A stretch of 64,000 nt of DNA from Astrobacterium formosum (GCA_030848545.1 JAVDCA010000030.1:1-64000), one strand, 5' to 3'; shown: positions 26,507 to 36,420, counted from the first letter of the stretch. The notes: a model not told the origin generated them from the letters alone. A program made the numbers and translations.

Positions 26507-27262
26507 ATGCGGTCTTTTCCGATGTCCAGACAATGGTGGCGGACGGCGGCGCTGGTCGGCGTGGCCGTGGCTTCGTGCTCGTTCGGGCAGGCATGCGCGG
26601 ACGAGGTGACGCTCGCGGCCGGCGCCGGCTTCCGCCGGCCCATCGGCGAGATCGCCACCGCCTTCGAAGCCACGAGCGGCCACAAGGTGCTGCAAGTCTA
26701 CGGCCATCTCGGCCAGGTCTTCGCCCAGGCGCGCGAGAGCGGGCAGGTGTCGCTCGTGTGCGGCGACAAGGTGGCACTGGAGTCTGCGCCCGGACTGAAG
26801 TACTCCCGCATGGCCCGCCTCGGACTGGGCAAGCTCGTGATCGCCTACCGCAAGGGCCTCGCCATGACTGCGGCGGCCGACATCGCCAGGCCGGAGTTCA
26901 GGCGCATCGGCATTCCCGACCAGGCGCAGGCGATCTATGGGAAGGCAGGCCGGCAGTTCCTGCAACGCAGCGGCCTCGCCGCCGCGGTCGATCCCAGGCT
27001 GGTTGCGGTCGCCACCGTTCCCCAGGTGACGAGCTACGTCGCCAGTGGTGAGGTCGATGCCGGCTTCCTCAATGCCACCGAGGCCATGGGGGCCGCCGGC
27101 AATCTCGGCGGCCTGGTCGAGGTCGCGCCCGACCTCTACGATGCGGTCGAAGTGGTGTGCGCGATCACGTCGCCCGCCAAGGACGGCGCCGTGGCCGAGG
27201 CCTTCGCGGACTTCCTGGCGACCGAAAGGGCCCGCGCCATCCTCACGCGCCACGGACTGTGA
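26507..27262 (+). CDS. modA: Molybdate-binding periplasmic protein
   Basis: This 251-residue secreted binding protein has a signal peptide (WWRTAALVGVAVASCSFGQACA, cleavage near residue 31). The mature part starts DEVTLAAGAGFRRPIGEIATAFEATSGHKV, the ModA-type N-terminus that cradles the oxyanion. The hinge regions (LVIAYRKGLAM, RIGIPDQAQAIYGKAGRQFL, GEVDAGFLNATEAM) fit the family. Overall it is somewhat divergent from classical ModA, but the neighbours and the Mo-box support molybdate (or tungstate) as ligand. ATG 26507 and ATG 26522 are both possible starts. The stop overlaps modB by one base. Confidence 0.85.
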   Translation: MRSFPMSRQWWRTAALVGVAVASCSFGQACADEVTLAAGAGFRRPIGEIATAFEATSGHKVLQVYGHLGQVFAQARESGQVSLVCGDKVALESAPGLKYSRMARLGLGKLVIAYRKGLAMTAAADIARPEFRRIGIPDQAQAIYGKAGRQFLQRSGLAAAVDPRLVAVATVPQVTSYVASGEVDAGFLNATEAMGAAGNLGGLVEVAPDLYDAVEVVCAITSPAKDGAVAEAFADFLATERARAILTRHGL

Positions 27263-27957
27263 TGCCGTTCGAGGCGGCCTGGGAGGCGCTTCGCGATCCC
27301 GCGCTCGCTTATCCGGCCGCACTGACCGTCAAGATCGCTTCGGCGACGCTGCTCGCGCATTTCGTCCTCGGTACCGGGCTCGGCTGGGCCTTGGCGCAAC
27401 CGCGTTGGCCGGGCCGAACCCTGCTCGACATCGCCGTCACCCTGCCGCTCGTGTTCCCGCCGGTGGCACTCGGCTTCTTCCTGCTGCTGCTGCTCGGCCG
27501 GCGCAGCCCGATCGGCGGCTGGCTCGACGACACGTTCGGATTATCGTTCGTGTTTTCCGTCGAAGGCGTGTTCCTGGCGTCGGTCGTGGCCGGGCTGCCG
27601 CTGGTCGTCAAGCCGATCGAAGCGGCGATCGCCGCCGTCTCCCGTGGTCTCGGCGAGGCCTCCCGCACCCTCGGCCGTGGTGAATGGGACACGTTCATCC
27701 ACGTCGTTCTGCCGAACGTGCGCGGCGCCATCGCGGCCGGTCTGGTGCTCGGGCTGGCGCGCTCGGTGGGCGAAGTCGGCATCACGCTGATGCTGGGCGG
27801 AAACATCATCGGCAAGACCAACACCATGTCGCTGGAAATCTACAACTCGGTGTTCAATGCCGAATATCCGCGCGCCGTCGTGCTGTCGTCGCTCCTGGGC
27901 GCCGCGTCCGTGCTGGTCTTCCTGGTTTTACGGCGAGCCTCCCGCCCGCCGGTCTAG
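27262..27957 (+). CDS. modB: Molybdate ABC transporter permease
   Basis: This 231-residue inner-membrane permease has about five to six membrane helices and the ModB/CysU-type signatures TLPLVFPPVALGFFLLLLLG (about 60-79) and the EAA loop (GLGEASRTLGRGEWDTFIHVVLPNVRGAIAAG, about 129-160). The end GLARSVGEVGITLMLGGNIIGKTNTMSLEIYNSV is also typical. It is the second gene of the modAB unit (TGATG overlap) and meets tadC tail to tail with a four-base overlap on opposite strands. Confidence 0.92.
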   Translation: MPFEAAWEALRDPALAYPAALTVKIASATLLAHFVLGTGLGWALAQPRWPGRTLLDIAVTLPLVFPPVALGFFLLLLLGRRSPIGGWLDDTFGLSFVFSVEGVFLASVVAGLPLVVKPIEAAIAAVSRGLGEASRTLGRGEWDTFIHVVLPNVRGAIAAGLVLGLARSVGEVGITLMLGGNIIGKTNTMSLEIYNSVFNAEYPRAVVLSSLLGAASVLVFLVLRRASRPPV

Positions 27958-28928
27958 TCGAGCGCCATCACCTTGATGGCGGCCGGGCCGAGGATGACGA
28001 TGAACAGGACCGGCAGGAAGAACAGGATCATCGGCACGGTCAGCTTGGGGGGCAGCGCCGCCGCTTTCTTCTCGGCTTCGTTCATGCGCATATCGCGGTT
28101 TTCCTGCGACATCACTCGCAACGTCTGCGCCATCGGGGTGCCGTAGCGCTCCGCCTGCTGGAGGGCGAGACAGACCGACTTGACGCCCTCGAGGTCGGTG
28201 CGCACGGCGAGGTTCTCGTAAGCCTGGCGACGGTCAGGCAGATACGAGAGCTCGGCCGTGGTCAGCGTCAGCTCCTCGGCGAGCGCGATCGACTGCGAAC
28301 CGATCTCCTCGGAAACCCTGCGGAATGCCGACTCGATCGACATGCCGGACTCCACGCAGATCAAGAGCAGGTCGAGGGCGTCGGGGAAAGCCCGCTGGAT
28401 CGAGACTTTGCGGTGCTCGATCTTGTTCTTGAGGAACAGATAGGGCAGTTGCATGCCCATATAGGCGGCGAACAGGCACATGCCGATCTTGGCGGTCATC
28501 GGCTGGTCGAAGTCGGTGATCACGAAGAGGTAGACCAGCGAGGACGCAAGCGTGACGATCGGGGCCACCATGCGGAAGAACAGGTAGACCACATAGGGCG
28601 CCTGGCCGCGGTAGCCGGCCTGGATCAGCTTGGCACGGGCCTCCTCCTGGCCGACCCATTTCGACAGGTTGAACTGCTCGACAACACGCTGGATGTACTG
28701 TTTCGGCGACGATCGCAGCGCGATTTTCTCGCCGCGCGCCATGCGTTCGCGTTCGCGCTGACGGATCTTCTCGCGTTCGACCGCGACCGCCCGCATGCGC
28801 TTGTCGAGTCCATCGGTCGACAGGAACGGCATCGCCAGCGTCAGTACGGTCGCCATGGCGGCGATGCCGGCGAACATCATCGCCAGCATCCGGGTGTCGT
28901 GCAGCTTGTCGATGATCTGTTCCAGCAT
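27954..28928 (-). CDS. tadC: Tad pilus inner-membrane assembly protein TadC
   Basis: This 324-residue protein of the type II secretion F-domain family has hydrophobic segments near residues 10-30, 110-150 and 290-315, and the F-domain in between (FPDALDLLLICVESGMSIESAFRRVSEEIG, LSYLPDRRQAYENLAVRTDLEGVKSVCLALQQAERYG). With TadB it forms the inner-membrane platform moved by the CpaF ATPase. It is the last gene of the leftward pilus operon, 13 bases after tadB. Confidence 0.93.
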   Translation of the reverse strand: MLEQIIDKLHDTRMLAMMFAGIAAMATVLTLAMPFLSTDGLDKRMRAVAVEREKIRQRERERMARGEKIALRSSPKQYIQRVVEQFNLSKWVGQEEARAKLIQAGYRGQAPYVVYLFFRMVAPIVTLASSLVYLFVITDFDQPMTAKIGMCLFAAYMGMQLPYLFLKNKIEHRKVSIQRAFPDALDLLLICVESGMSIESAFRRVSEEIGSQSIALAEELTLTTAELSYLPDRRQAYENLAVRTDLEGVKSVCLALQQAERYGTPMAQTLRVMSQENRDMRMNEAEKKAAALPPKLTVPMILFFLPVLFIVILGPAAIKVMALD

Positions 28929-28941
28929 GGCGACCCGGGCT

Positions 28942-29946
28942 CTAGAAATCGAAATTGATCATCTTCTTCATGACCATCACGCCGACGAGCATCCACGCTG
29001 CCGAGGCCGCCAGCATGATACGGCCGAGCGGCTCGGTCCACAGGAGCGCGATGTAGGCAGGGCTGGACAGGTAGACGAGCAGCATCACGGCGAGCGGTAG
29101 CGCGCCGATGATGCCGGCCGATGCCTTCGCCTCCATCGACATGGCGTGGATCTTGGCCTTCATCTTCTTGCGGTCGCGCAGCACGCGCGACAGGTTGCCG
29201 AGCGCCTCCGACAGGTTGCCGCCCGACTTCTGCTGGATCGCGATCACGATGCCGAAGAAGTTCGCCTCCGGCACGGGCGTGCGTTCGTGCAATTTGAGAC
29301 AGGCCTCCCCGAGCGGGATCCCGATCGCCTGGGTCTCGATGATGGAGCGGAACTCGCTGCGTACCGGCTCCGGCGCGTCGGCGACGATCACCTTCATGGA
29401 GTCCAGAAGCGGCAGGCCGGCTTTGATGCCGCGCACGATGATGTCGACCGAGTCGGGAAAGACCTCGAGAAACCGCGTCTCACGTCGCTTCTTAAGATAT
29501 CTGAGCGCCCACAAGGGCACCCCGGCAGCGGCGGAGAAGCCGAATACCGCCGCCAGCGCCAAATCCCCCCCGATCAGCACGACGGCGACGAAGATCGCGA
29601 GCCCGAACACGCCCGCTGTGACGAGAAATCGCGCCTTCGACCAGGCGAGGCCGGCCTGGGCGATGCGCACCTGTAGTGCCGGCCGTTTCGCCCGTTTGTT
29701 GCGCGTCTCCAGCTCCTTCAGGGAGACCTCGACCTGCTCGCGCCGCGACCGGCTGACGCGCGCCGCCGCCTTGCGGGTCGGCGGCTCCGGCCGGGCGACG
29801 CTGACCATGCGTTTTTCGGCGTGCCGCTCGCCCGACAGGATCGGATAGAGGAACACCCAAGCGACGCCGCCGATCGACACCGCGACCAGGAATGCGATCG
29901 CGAGAACCTGCATCGACACCTGCGTCCACATGGTGGCGACCATCAC
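28942..29946 (-). CDS. tadB: Tad pilus inner-membrane assembly protein TadB
   Basis: This 334-residue F-domain protein has an N-terminal membrane helix (about 12-35), a basic cytoplasmic linker (about 45-95), two more helices (about 105-145), then the F-domain (FLEVFPDSVDIIVRGIKAGLPLLDSMKVI, GGNLSEALGNLSRVLRDRKKMKAKI) and C-terminal helices (about 275-325). It partners TadC in the platform. Its start overlaps the cpaF stop by four bases. Confidence 0.93.
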   Translation of the reverse strand: MMVATMWTQVSMQVLAIAFLVAVSIGGVAWVFLYPILSGERHAEKRMVSVARPEPPTRKAAARVSRSRREQVEVSLKELETRNKRAKRPALQVRIAQAGLAWSKARFLVTAGVFGLAIFVAVVLIGGDLALAAVFGFSAAAGVPLWALRYLKKRRETRFLEVFPDSVDIIVRGIKAGLPLLDSMKVIVADAPEPVRSEFRSIIETQAIGIPLGEACLKLHERTPVPEANFFGIVIAIQQKSGGNLSEALGNLSRVLRDRKKMKAKIHAMSMEAKASAGIIGALPLAVMLLVYLSSPAYIALLWTEPLGRIMLAASAAWMLVGVMVMKKMINFDF

Positions 29947-31466
29947 TTCTTCACCGATTCGAGGGTGACATCGGCGGCGTCGAGGGCGGCGGCGAGTCGC
30001 TTTTCCTCGCCGAAATAGCGCGCCCGCTCCCAGAACCGCGGCCGGCCGATGCCGGTCGAACGGTGGCGCCCCAGCACCTTGCCGTCGGCGTCTTCGCCCA
30101 GGAAATCGTAGACGAACAAATCCTGGGTGATGATGACGTCGCCTTCCAGGCCGACCACTTCGGTGATGTGGGTGATCTTGCGCGAACCGTCGCGCAGGCG
30201 GGCGCCCTGGATGACGACGTCGACAGAGGCACAGATCATCTCACGGATGGTGCGCGAGGGCAGCGCGAATCCCCCCATGGTGATCATGGATTCCAGGCGC
30301 GACAGGGCTTCGCGCGGGTTGTTGGCGTGCAGCGTACCCATCGAGCCGTCGTGGCCGGTGTTCATGGCCTGGAGAAGATCGAACGCCTCCGGGCCGCGCA
30401 CTTCGCCGACGATGATGCGTTCCGGCCGCATGCGCAGGCAATTCCGGACGAGGTCGCGCATGGTGATCTGGCCTTCGCCCTCGAGGTTGGGCGGCCGCGT
30501 CTCCAGCCTGACCACGTGCGGCTGCTGCAGCTGCAGCTCGGCGGCGTCCTCGCAAGTGATGACACGCTCGTCGTCGTCAATATAGCGCGTCAGACAGTTC
30601 AAGAGTGTCGTCTTGCCCGAGCCGGTGCCTCCGGAGACGAGCACGTTGACACGGCAGCGGCCGAGGACCTTCAGGATTTCCCCGCCTTCGGGCGTGATCG
30701 AATTGTAGCGGACCAGCTGTTCGAGGGTGAGCTTGTCGCGCTTGAACTTGCGAATCGTCAGCGCCGGGCCGTCAATCGACAAAGGCGGCACGATGACGTT
30801 GACACGCGAGCCATCGGGCAGGCGGGCGTCGCAGATGGGCGAGCTCTCGTCGACGCGGCGGCCGATCTGGGAAACGATACGCTGGCAGATGTTGAGGAGC
30901 TGGTGATTGTCGCGGAAGCGTACCCCGGTCTTCTGGATCTTGCCTTGCACCTCGATGTAGACGGTGCCGGAGCCGTTGACCATGATGTCGGCGATATCGT
31001 CGCGGGCCAGCAGCGGTTCGAGCGGGCCGTAGCCGAGCACGTCGTTGCAGATGTCGTCGAGCAGTTCCTCCTGCTCGGAAATCGACATCACGATGTTCTT
31101 GATCGCGATGATCTCGTTGAGGATGTCGCGGATTTCCTCGCGCGCCGAATCGACGTCGAGCTTGGCCAGCTGGGCGAGATCGATGGCCTCGATCAGGGCC
31201 GAAAAGATCGTGCCCTTGACCTCGTAGTAGCTGTCCGAGTGGCGGCTCTCCGCCACCGTGGGGTTAGCGGCCGTCTTGCCGGAACCGGCGACGCGGCCCT
31301 GCTGCGGCACCGGCGCGCCGACCAGCGGCGCGGCGAGGCCGCTCGACGGGAACGGCACGCGACCATCCTCGTGATGGCGCGGAACCTGCTCCATCGACGC
31401 CGGCGCCGCCGGTGGCGGCGGCGGAGCAAGGGGGGCAGCCCCGGAAACGGCACGCTTTCCGAACAC
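29943..31466 (-). CDS. cpaF: Tad pilus assembly ATPase CpaF/TadA
   Basis: This 507-residue secretion ATPase powers Flp pilus extension. An N-terminal Pro/Ala-rich stretch ([11 protein letters not shown]) and a helical domain (about 80-160) precede the ATPase core, with Walker [14 protein letters not shown], an Asp box ([22 protein letters not shown]), Walker [27 protein letters not shown] and the His box [16 protein letters not shown]. All motifs are intact. It starts 12 bases after cpaE. Confidence 0.95.
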   Translation of the reverse strand: MFGKRAVSGAAPLAPPPPPAAPASMEQVPRHHEDGRVPFPSSGLAAPLVGAPVPQQGRVAGSGKTAANPTVAESRHSDSYYEVKGTIFSALIEAIDLAQLAKLDVDSAREEIRDILNEIIAIKNIVMSISEQEELLDDICNDVLGYGPLEPLLARDDIADIMVNGSGTVYIEVQGKIQKTGVRFRDNHQLLNICQRIVSQIGRRVDESSPICDARLPDGSRVNVIVPPLSIDGPALTIRKFKRDKLTLEQLVRYNSITPEGGEILKVLGRCRVNVLVSGGTGSGKTTLLNCLTRYIDDDERVITCEDAAELQLQQPHVVRLETRPPNLEGEGQITMRDLVRNCLRMRPERIIVGEVRGPEAFDLLQAMNTGHDGSMGTLHANNPREALSRLESMITMGGFALPSRTIREMICASVDVVIQGARLRDGSRKITHITEVVGLEGDVIITQDLFVYDFLGEDADGKVLGRHRSTGIGRPRFWERARYFGEEKRLAAALDAADVTLESVKK

Positions 31467-31478
31467 ACTCTTCTCCGT

Positions 31479-32771
31479 TCAGGACCCGACGGCGCGTCCG
31501 CGCTTGAGCAGCTTATCGATCATGGGTGGAATGAACTTGTGGCGCGGCCGCTTGGCTTCCGAACGGCCGGTGAGGATTTGTGCCAGTTGTCGGAAGATCT
31601 CGGCAGCGCGATGGCCGGAGGACACTTCAGCGATCATCTGGCCGTTGTTGGCGGCGGTGCCGAACACCTGCGGGTCGAACGGCAGCACAGCGACGGGATC
31701 GTCTTCGAGCGCCTTGGAGAAGTCCGACGGCTTGATCTCGGGTCGCTTCGGTACCCCCACCTGGTTGAGGCAGTAGAACGGCCGGCGATCGTTGGGGCGC
31801 GCCGTCTTGAGGAAGTCGATCAGGTTCTTGGCGTTGCGCAGATTGGCGAGGTCCGGACCGGCGACGATCAGGATATCGTCGGCACCGACGAGCACCCGCT
31901 TGGTCCAGCCCGACCATAGGTGGGGCACGTCGAGGACCACGCAGGGCACGGTGGCGCGCAGCGAATCGAACACCGGATCGAACGCGTCGGCGCCGAAATC
32001 GTAAACGCGATCGAGCGTCGCCGGTGCCGCCAAAAGACTCAGGTGCTCGGCGCATTTCGACAACAGCCGGTCCACGAAGGCGGTATCGACCCGATCCGGC
32101 GAGAACACGGCGTCGGCGATGCCCTGCGGCGGGTCCTGGTTGAAGTCGAGCCCGGCGGTACCGAAGGCGAGGTCGAGATCGGTCACGACGGCGTCGAGCG
32201 CCAGATCGCGAGCGATCGAAAAGGCGAGGTTGTGGGCGACCGTGGAGGAGCCGACGCCGCCCTTGGCGCCGACCACGGCGATGACGCGGCCGACCGGCTT
32301 GGCGTCCGGAGCAGAGAACAGGTTGCAGATGGAGCGCACCACGTCGATCGGCTTGACGGGCGCCATCATGTAGTCGCTGACGCCGCGCCGCAGCAGTTCG
32401 CGATAGAGCACGATGTCGTTGAAGCGGCCGATGACGACCACGCGGGTGCCGGCGTCGCACACATTGGCGAGTTCGTCGAGGCCGGCGAGGACGTCTTCGC
32501 CGCGAACCTCGGCTTCCAGGCAGATCACGTTGGGGGTCGGCGAGGAGCGATAGGCTTCTGCGGCGGCGGCCATACCGCCCATCTGCACGCGCACATGCGC
32601 CTTGATCATGCGACGGTCTTCCGCCGCGGCCTGCACGGCGGCGGCGGTTTCGGCGGTCTCGCAGAATGCCTGCACGGAGACCCGCGGTGCCGGCGAGATG
32701 TACTCCTCGGCGTCGCTTGCGACGACCGGTTCGTCGGTCGGGCCGGTGGAACGCTGCTGCTCTCTCATCAT
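31479..32771 (-). CDS. cpaE: Tad pilus localisation/assembly protein CpaE/TadZ
   Basis: The 430-residue protein joins an N-terminal receiver-like domain (about 30-150; NVICLEAEVRGEDVLAGLDELANVCDAGTRVVVIG) to a MinD/ParA-like ATPase domain (about 165-420) with a deviant Walker A (VVGAKGGVGSSTVAHNLAF) and DLDLAFGTAGLDFNQDP. CpaE places the secretion machine at its cell site. The ATG overlaps the cpaD stop by four bases. Confidence 0.93.
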   Translation of the reverse strand: MMREQQRSTGPTDEPVVASDAEEYISPAPRVSVQAFCETAETAAAVQAAAEDRRMIKAHVRVQMGGMAAAAEAYRSSPTPNVICLEAEVRGEDVLAGLDELANVCDAGTRVVVIGRFNDIVLYRELLRRGVSDYMMAPVKPIDVVRSICNLFSAPDAKPVGRVIAVVGAKGGVGSSTVAHNLAFSIARDLALDAVVTDLDLAFGTAGLDFNQDPPQGIADAVFSPDRVDTAFVDRLLSKCAEHLSLLAAPATLDRVYDFGADAFDPVFDSLRATVPCVVLDVPHLWSGWTKRVLVGADDILIVAGPDLANLRNAKNLIDFLKTARPNDRRPFYCLNQVGVPKRPEIKPSDFSKALEDDPVAVLPFDPQVFGTAANNGQMIAEVSSGHRAAEIFRQLAQILTGRSEAKRPRHKFIPPMIDKLLKRGRAVGS

Positions 32772-33505
32772 TTGCCGACTTCGCTGATCTTACCCTTGTC
32801 CGCGTTCGGATCGACGGTCGCGGAGCTTTCGCCCTTGCCGTATTTGGTCAAGACGGTGGTGCGGCGGTTGGTATAGGCGGGCGTTTCGCCCCGCGGCTGC
32901 ACGAGATCGGCCGGGTTGTCGACCACCGCGGCGAGATTGCGCTGGGTGGCACAGCCGAGATTGTAGTACTGCCGGTTCTCCAGATAGGCGGGATGGTAGC
33001 TCGGCCCGAGATCGTCCGGCCATTGTCCGCACGGGCCCGCATCGGCGGTCATGCGCGGATAGCTGATCTTGATCGGCGCCATGCGGCCCGAGTCCGGCGG
33101 CGTATAGGATTGGACGCGGATGCCGGCCGCCGGCACGCCGGCGGCGACGAGCACCGCTTGGACTTCGCGCAGCGTATCGGATGCCGCCCGGGCATTGGGC
33201 GTGCGCACCGGCAGATCAACGACGATGCCGCCGGCGGTGTCGCGCTTCCACTCGCCCGCGAATGCGGTCACGTCAGCGCGTTGCGCCGGCGACAGGCCGC
33301 CGCGGGCGTTGCCCACCATCAGCGCGATGGTGTGATCCTTCTCCTGAACGACGATCGGGTGGCGCAACCGATAGTCGTCGGGCGGCCGTACGGCCGCCGT
33401 GGTGTCGCCGGTGGTCTTGCAGCCTGCCATCGCGGCCGCAACGGCGACGAGCAGCACGAGCCGGCCGAGGCGGCGCCGAGGCTGTGTCGGAGACGCGGAT
33501 GTCAT
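32768..33505 (-). CDS. cpaD: Tad pilus lipoprotein CpaD
   Basis: This 245-residue outer-membrane lipoprotein precursor has its lipobox near residue 28 (VAAAMAGCKTT). The rest holds the CpaD pattern: DDYRLRHPIVVQEKDHTIALMVG, RAASDTLREVQAVLVAAGVPAAGIRV and GCATQRNLAAVVDNPADLVQPR. CpaD is needed for secretin assembly or stability. It lies between cpaC and cpaE in the operon. Confidence 0.92.
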   Translation of the reverse strand: MTSASPTQPRRRLGRLVLLVAVAAAMAGCKTTGDTTAAVRPPDDYRLRHPIVVQEKDHTIALMVGNARGGLSPAQRADVTAFAGEWKRDTAGGIVVDLPVRTPNARAASDTLREVQAVLVAAGVPAAGIRVQSYTPPDSGRMAPIKISYPRMTADAGPCGQWPDDLGPSYHPAYLENRQYYNLGCATQRNLAAVVDNPADLVQPRGETPAYTNRRTTVLTKYGKGESSATVDPNADKGKISEVGK

Positions 33506-33530
33506 CGGTTCAATTCTCCCGTTCCGACCT

Positions 33531-34970
33531 TCAATCCAGGATGAAGCCGAACTTGCCGTGATAAACGCGGCCCTGATCCTTGCCGCCGACGCCGTAGATG
33601 CGATTGATCCGGCCCATCAGGTAACCGCTGGGGTCGCTGACGTCGGCGAAACCGTCGGTCGGCAGCGACAGGTTTTTCTGGGCCACCGCCCGCACCACAT
33701 AGGGCGTCACGATGATCATCAACTCCGACTGATTGTTGACGAAGTCGCGGCTGCGAAACAGCGTCCCGAGCACCGGCAGCTGCAGGAGGCCCGGCACGCC
33801 ATTGATGGCCTGCTTGGTCTGGTCCTTGATCAGCCCGGCGATCACCATGGCGCCGCCGGAGGGGACCTCCAAAGTCGTCTCGGCCCGACGCACCTTGAGG
33901 GCACTGACCGTGATGCCGCCCGTGACCGAAATCGCGCCGTCGGGGGAGAGTTCGGACACCTCGGTCATCACTTTGAGGCTGATGCGACCCTCCGACAGCA
34001 CGACCGGCGTGAACGTCAGCCCGACGCCGAACTTCTTGAACTCGATGCCGGGCGGACAGGTGGCGCAGCTGCCGGGAATCGGAATGGGGAATTCGCCGCC
34101 GGCAAGGAAGTTGGCAGACTCGCCCGAGATCGCGGTCAGGTTCGGCTCGGCGAGCGTGCGGGTGACGCCGGCGCGTTCCATCGCCCGCACGGTCGCGGTG
34201 ACGTTCGGGAACTTGCCGACGAAATTGGTGTCGGTGACCGCCTTACCGTAGGCGGCGAACTGATTGTCGGTCGCGAAGGTGAGCGACGCCGCACCGTTGC
34301 CGACCGTGCCCTGGAGATCGACGCCGAGCTGCTTGACGACGTCGCGCTGCACTTCCGCGATGGTCACCTTGAGCATCACCTGGTCGCGGCCGCGCACCGT
34401 GATGGCGTTGAGCACCTTTTCGTTGCCGACGAGGCGCGAGGCGACCTCATAAGCCGTCTGCGCCTCCGCCTGATTGGCGACCGTGCCGGTCAGCACCACT
34501 CCATCCTTGCCGACGCCTTCGATCCGGATCTCCGCCTCGGGGAACATCTGCCGCAGGGCGGCGCGCACGCCGTTGAGGTCGCGGGTGACCGCGATGTCGA
34601 AGCCGGCGATCTGGGCGCCGGCGGCGTCGAAGAAATACATGCTGGTCTGGCCGACTTCGACGCCGATCATGTAGACGCGCCGCGCCGAGCGGATCACCGC
34701 ATTGGCGATCTTGGGATCTGCGACCAGGACATCCTTGGCGTCACGGGGCAGGTCGATGACCACGGATTTGCCGACCCCGAGGGGCACGAAATGCGAGCCG
34801 GACTCGCTGGCGGTGATGCTGGGAACCGGCGTCGCGGCCTCGCTTTTCGCTTCGGCGGCCAACGCCGGCGCGCAGAGCCCGCCCAACAGGAGGGCGAGAG
34901 GGCCGGCGAGCCGTACCGCGCGGATCGACATCCGATGCATCATGTTCCGTTTCCTCTCCGCCGCCTTCAT
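33531..34970 (-). CDS. cpaC: Tad pilus outer-membrane secretin CpaC/RcpA
   Basis: This 479-residue secretin precursor has a signal peptide ending ...GGLCAPALAAEA, then the N-domain (VGKSVVIDLPRDAKDVLVADPKIANAV), a BON-like segment (RIEGVGKDGVVLTGTVANQAEAQTAYEVA) and the secretin channel (RTLAEPNLTAISGESANFLAGGEFPIPIPG, PSGGAMVIAGLIKDQ, VPGLLQLPVLGTLFRSRDF). It forms the outer-membrane pore for the Flp pilus. The ATG at 34970 overlaps the cpaB stop (ATGA); a second ATG at 34943 with GGAGAGGAA before it is an equal candidate. Confidence 0.93.
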   Translation of the reverse strand: MKAAERKRNMMHRMSIRAVRLAGPLALLLGGLCAPALAAEAKSEAATPVPSITASESGSHFVPLGVGKSVVIDLPRDAKDVLVADPKIANAVIRSARRVYMIGVEVGQTSMYFFDAAGAQIAGFDIAVTRDLNGVRAALRQMFPEAEIRIEGVGKDGVVLTGTVANQAEAQTAYEVASRLVGNEKVLNAITVRGRDQVMLKVTIAEVQRDVVKQLGVDLQGTVGNGAASLTFATDNQFAAYGKAVTDTNFVGKFPNVTATVRAMERAGVTRTLAEPNLTAISGESANFLAGGEFPIPIPGSCATCPPGIEFKKFGVGLTFTPVVLSEGRISLKVMTEVSELSPDGAISVTGGITVSALKVRRAETTLEVPSGGAMVIAGLIKDQTKQAINGVPGLLQLPVLGTLFRSRDFVNNQSELMIIVTPYVVRAVAQKNLSLPTDGFADVSDPSGYLMGRINRIYGVGGKDQGRVYHGKFGFILD

Positions 34971-35770
34971 TTCGGAGTCGTGGATGTGGACACCCCGAAG
35001 CGGACCACGTTGAGGCGGTTGCGGGATTTGGTGTCCTTGTCGTCGGTTTGCTCGGTCTTGGACGGCCCCGAATCGAGGATGCTGCGCAGGGCCAGCGACA
35101 GCGAACCCATCTGCCGCGCCAGCGCCAGCGTTTCGGTCTGGCCGGGCTTGAGTTCGAGGGTCGCGGTTCGTCCGACCACCACGCGCTGGCCGTTCTTCTC
35201 CTCCACGGTCTGGTCGATCGCCAGCACGCGGATGTCGTTCAGGATGGTCTCGCTGACATGGACGTCGATACCGGTGGAGCGCTCGGCCTCACGGTCGCGA
35301 CGCGTCAGCAGCACGTCGACATGGTCGTTGGGCAGGATGAATCCGCCGGCGCCGGTCTCGGGCGAAATCTCCGTCGAGACGGCGCGCATGCCCGACGGCA
35401 GGATCGCCGCCATGTAGCCGGAGCCCGAACCCTTGATCAGCTTGCCGTCACGCACCGGTTCGCCGGCCGCGAGCGGCGAGCGCACAATGGCTCCGGACAG
35501 TTGCTGGAGGGCGTCGCCACGCTCGTTGCGGCGGATGAAGGCGGCTCCCCCACCCGTGGCGGCCGGCCAGATCTGCCAGCGCAGATCGTCGGGGCCGACC
35601 TTCTGGCCGATGCCGAGGTCGTTCTTGGCGACAAGAACCTCGACGGTATCCATCTGGACGACGGGCGCCGGCGCCGCCGGCGGCGTGTTGTCCGAGCCGC
35701 TCGCCAGAAGCGCAGCCAGACCGCCGGCGGCGACCGCGATGACGAGGACGAGGAGACGCGCGGCTTTCAT
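34967..35770 (-). CDS. cpaB: Tad pilus assembly protein CpaB/RcpC
   Basis: This 267-residue exported protein has an N-terminal membrane helix (LLVLVIAVAAGGLAALLAS) and an SAF domain (about 45-120; VEVLVAKNDLGIGQKVGPDDLRWQIWPAA, RSPLAAGEPVRDGKLI), followed by the RcpC region (MRAVSTEISPETGAGGFILPNDHVDVLLTRRD). It helps stabilise the secretin and may bind the cell wall. It precedes cpaC with a four-base overlap; a 142-base gap separates it from cpaA and may carry an extra promoter. Confidence 0.92.
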   Translation of the reverse strand: MKAARLLVLVIAVAAGGLAALLASGSDNTPPAAPAPVVQMDTVEVLVAKNDLGIGQKVGPDDLRWQIWPAATGGGAAFIRRNERGDALQQLSGAIVRSPLAAGEPVRDGKLIKGSGSGYMAAILPSGMRAVSTEISPETGAGGFILPNDHVDVLLTRRDREAERSTGIDVHVSETILNDIRVLAIDQTVEEKNGQRVVVGRTATLELKPGQTETLALARQMGSLSLALRSILDSGPSKTEQTDDKDTKSRNRLNVVRFGVSTSTTPK

Positions 35771-35912
35771 ACGCTCACACCCACTGACGCGGCGGCCGGA
35801 GGCCGCCCTGGCGTGATTTCACCAGCTAAACGTCAACTCGTGGTTAATGAGGCGTATCCAGTTCGAGTTAATGAATGGTTCCGACGAAACGTGACTACCC
35901 TGGCCGGACCGT

Positions 35913-36416
35913 CTACTGGGCGAGCGACATCCAGGCCGTGGAGGGATAGATCATGAGGGCCGCGGCGGCGAGCGCGATGCCGTAGGGGACGCCACCTCCC
36001 GGCCGGTGCAGGCGCTCCACCCACTCCGTGGTCGCGATCGAGGCCGGCAACGCATACTTGCGGAACTGGAGTAGCGCCAGGGTCAGGGCGCCACCGAGGA
36101 GCGAAGCGTAGAGCACGTAGTCGAGGAGATGCGGCCAGCCGAACCACAGCGCCGTCGCGGCCGCAAGCTTCGCGTCGCCGCCGCCGATCCAGCCGCACGC
36201 GAACAGGGCGAACCCGACCAGGAGCACCAGCAACCCGGCGCTCGCGTGCTCGAGCATCGATTGCGGCGGCATTCCGGTCATGATCGCCAGTACGGCGAAG
36301 CCAATGATGAGAGCGACCGTCAGGCGGTTGGAGATGGTCATCGTCAACAGGTCGCTCGAAGCCGCGAACGCCATCAGGGCAGGGAACAGGAGCAGCCGGG
36401 CCGTGTCGAGCAGCAT
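35913..36416 (-). CDS. cpaA: Prepilin peptidase CpaA/TadV
   Basis: This small (167-residue) type IV-A24 prepilin peptidase is an integral membrane aspartic protease that trims Flp and TadE/F precursors. The two catalytic aspartates are visible in FAASSDLLTMTISN and in GGGDAKLAAA (GxGD motif). About five to six membrane segments are present. The start is set at ATG 36416, four bases after the stop of the upstream pilin gene and preceded by GGGAA; a GTG at 36431 would overlap that pilin. Confidence 0.92.
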   Translation of the reverse strand: MLLDTARLLLFPALMAFAASSDLLTMTISNRLTVALIIGFAVLAIMTGMPPQSMLEHASAGLLVLLVGFALFACGWIGGGDAKLAAATALWFGWPHLLDYVLYASLLGGALTLALLQFRKYALPASIATTEWVERLHRPGGGVPYGIALAAAALMIYPSTAWMSLAQ

Positions 36417-36420
36417 CGCG

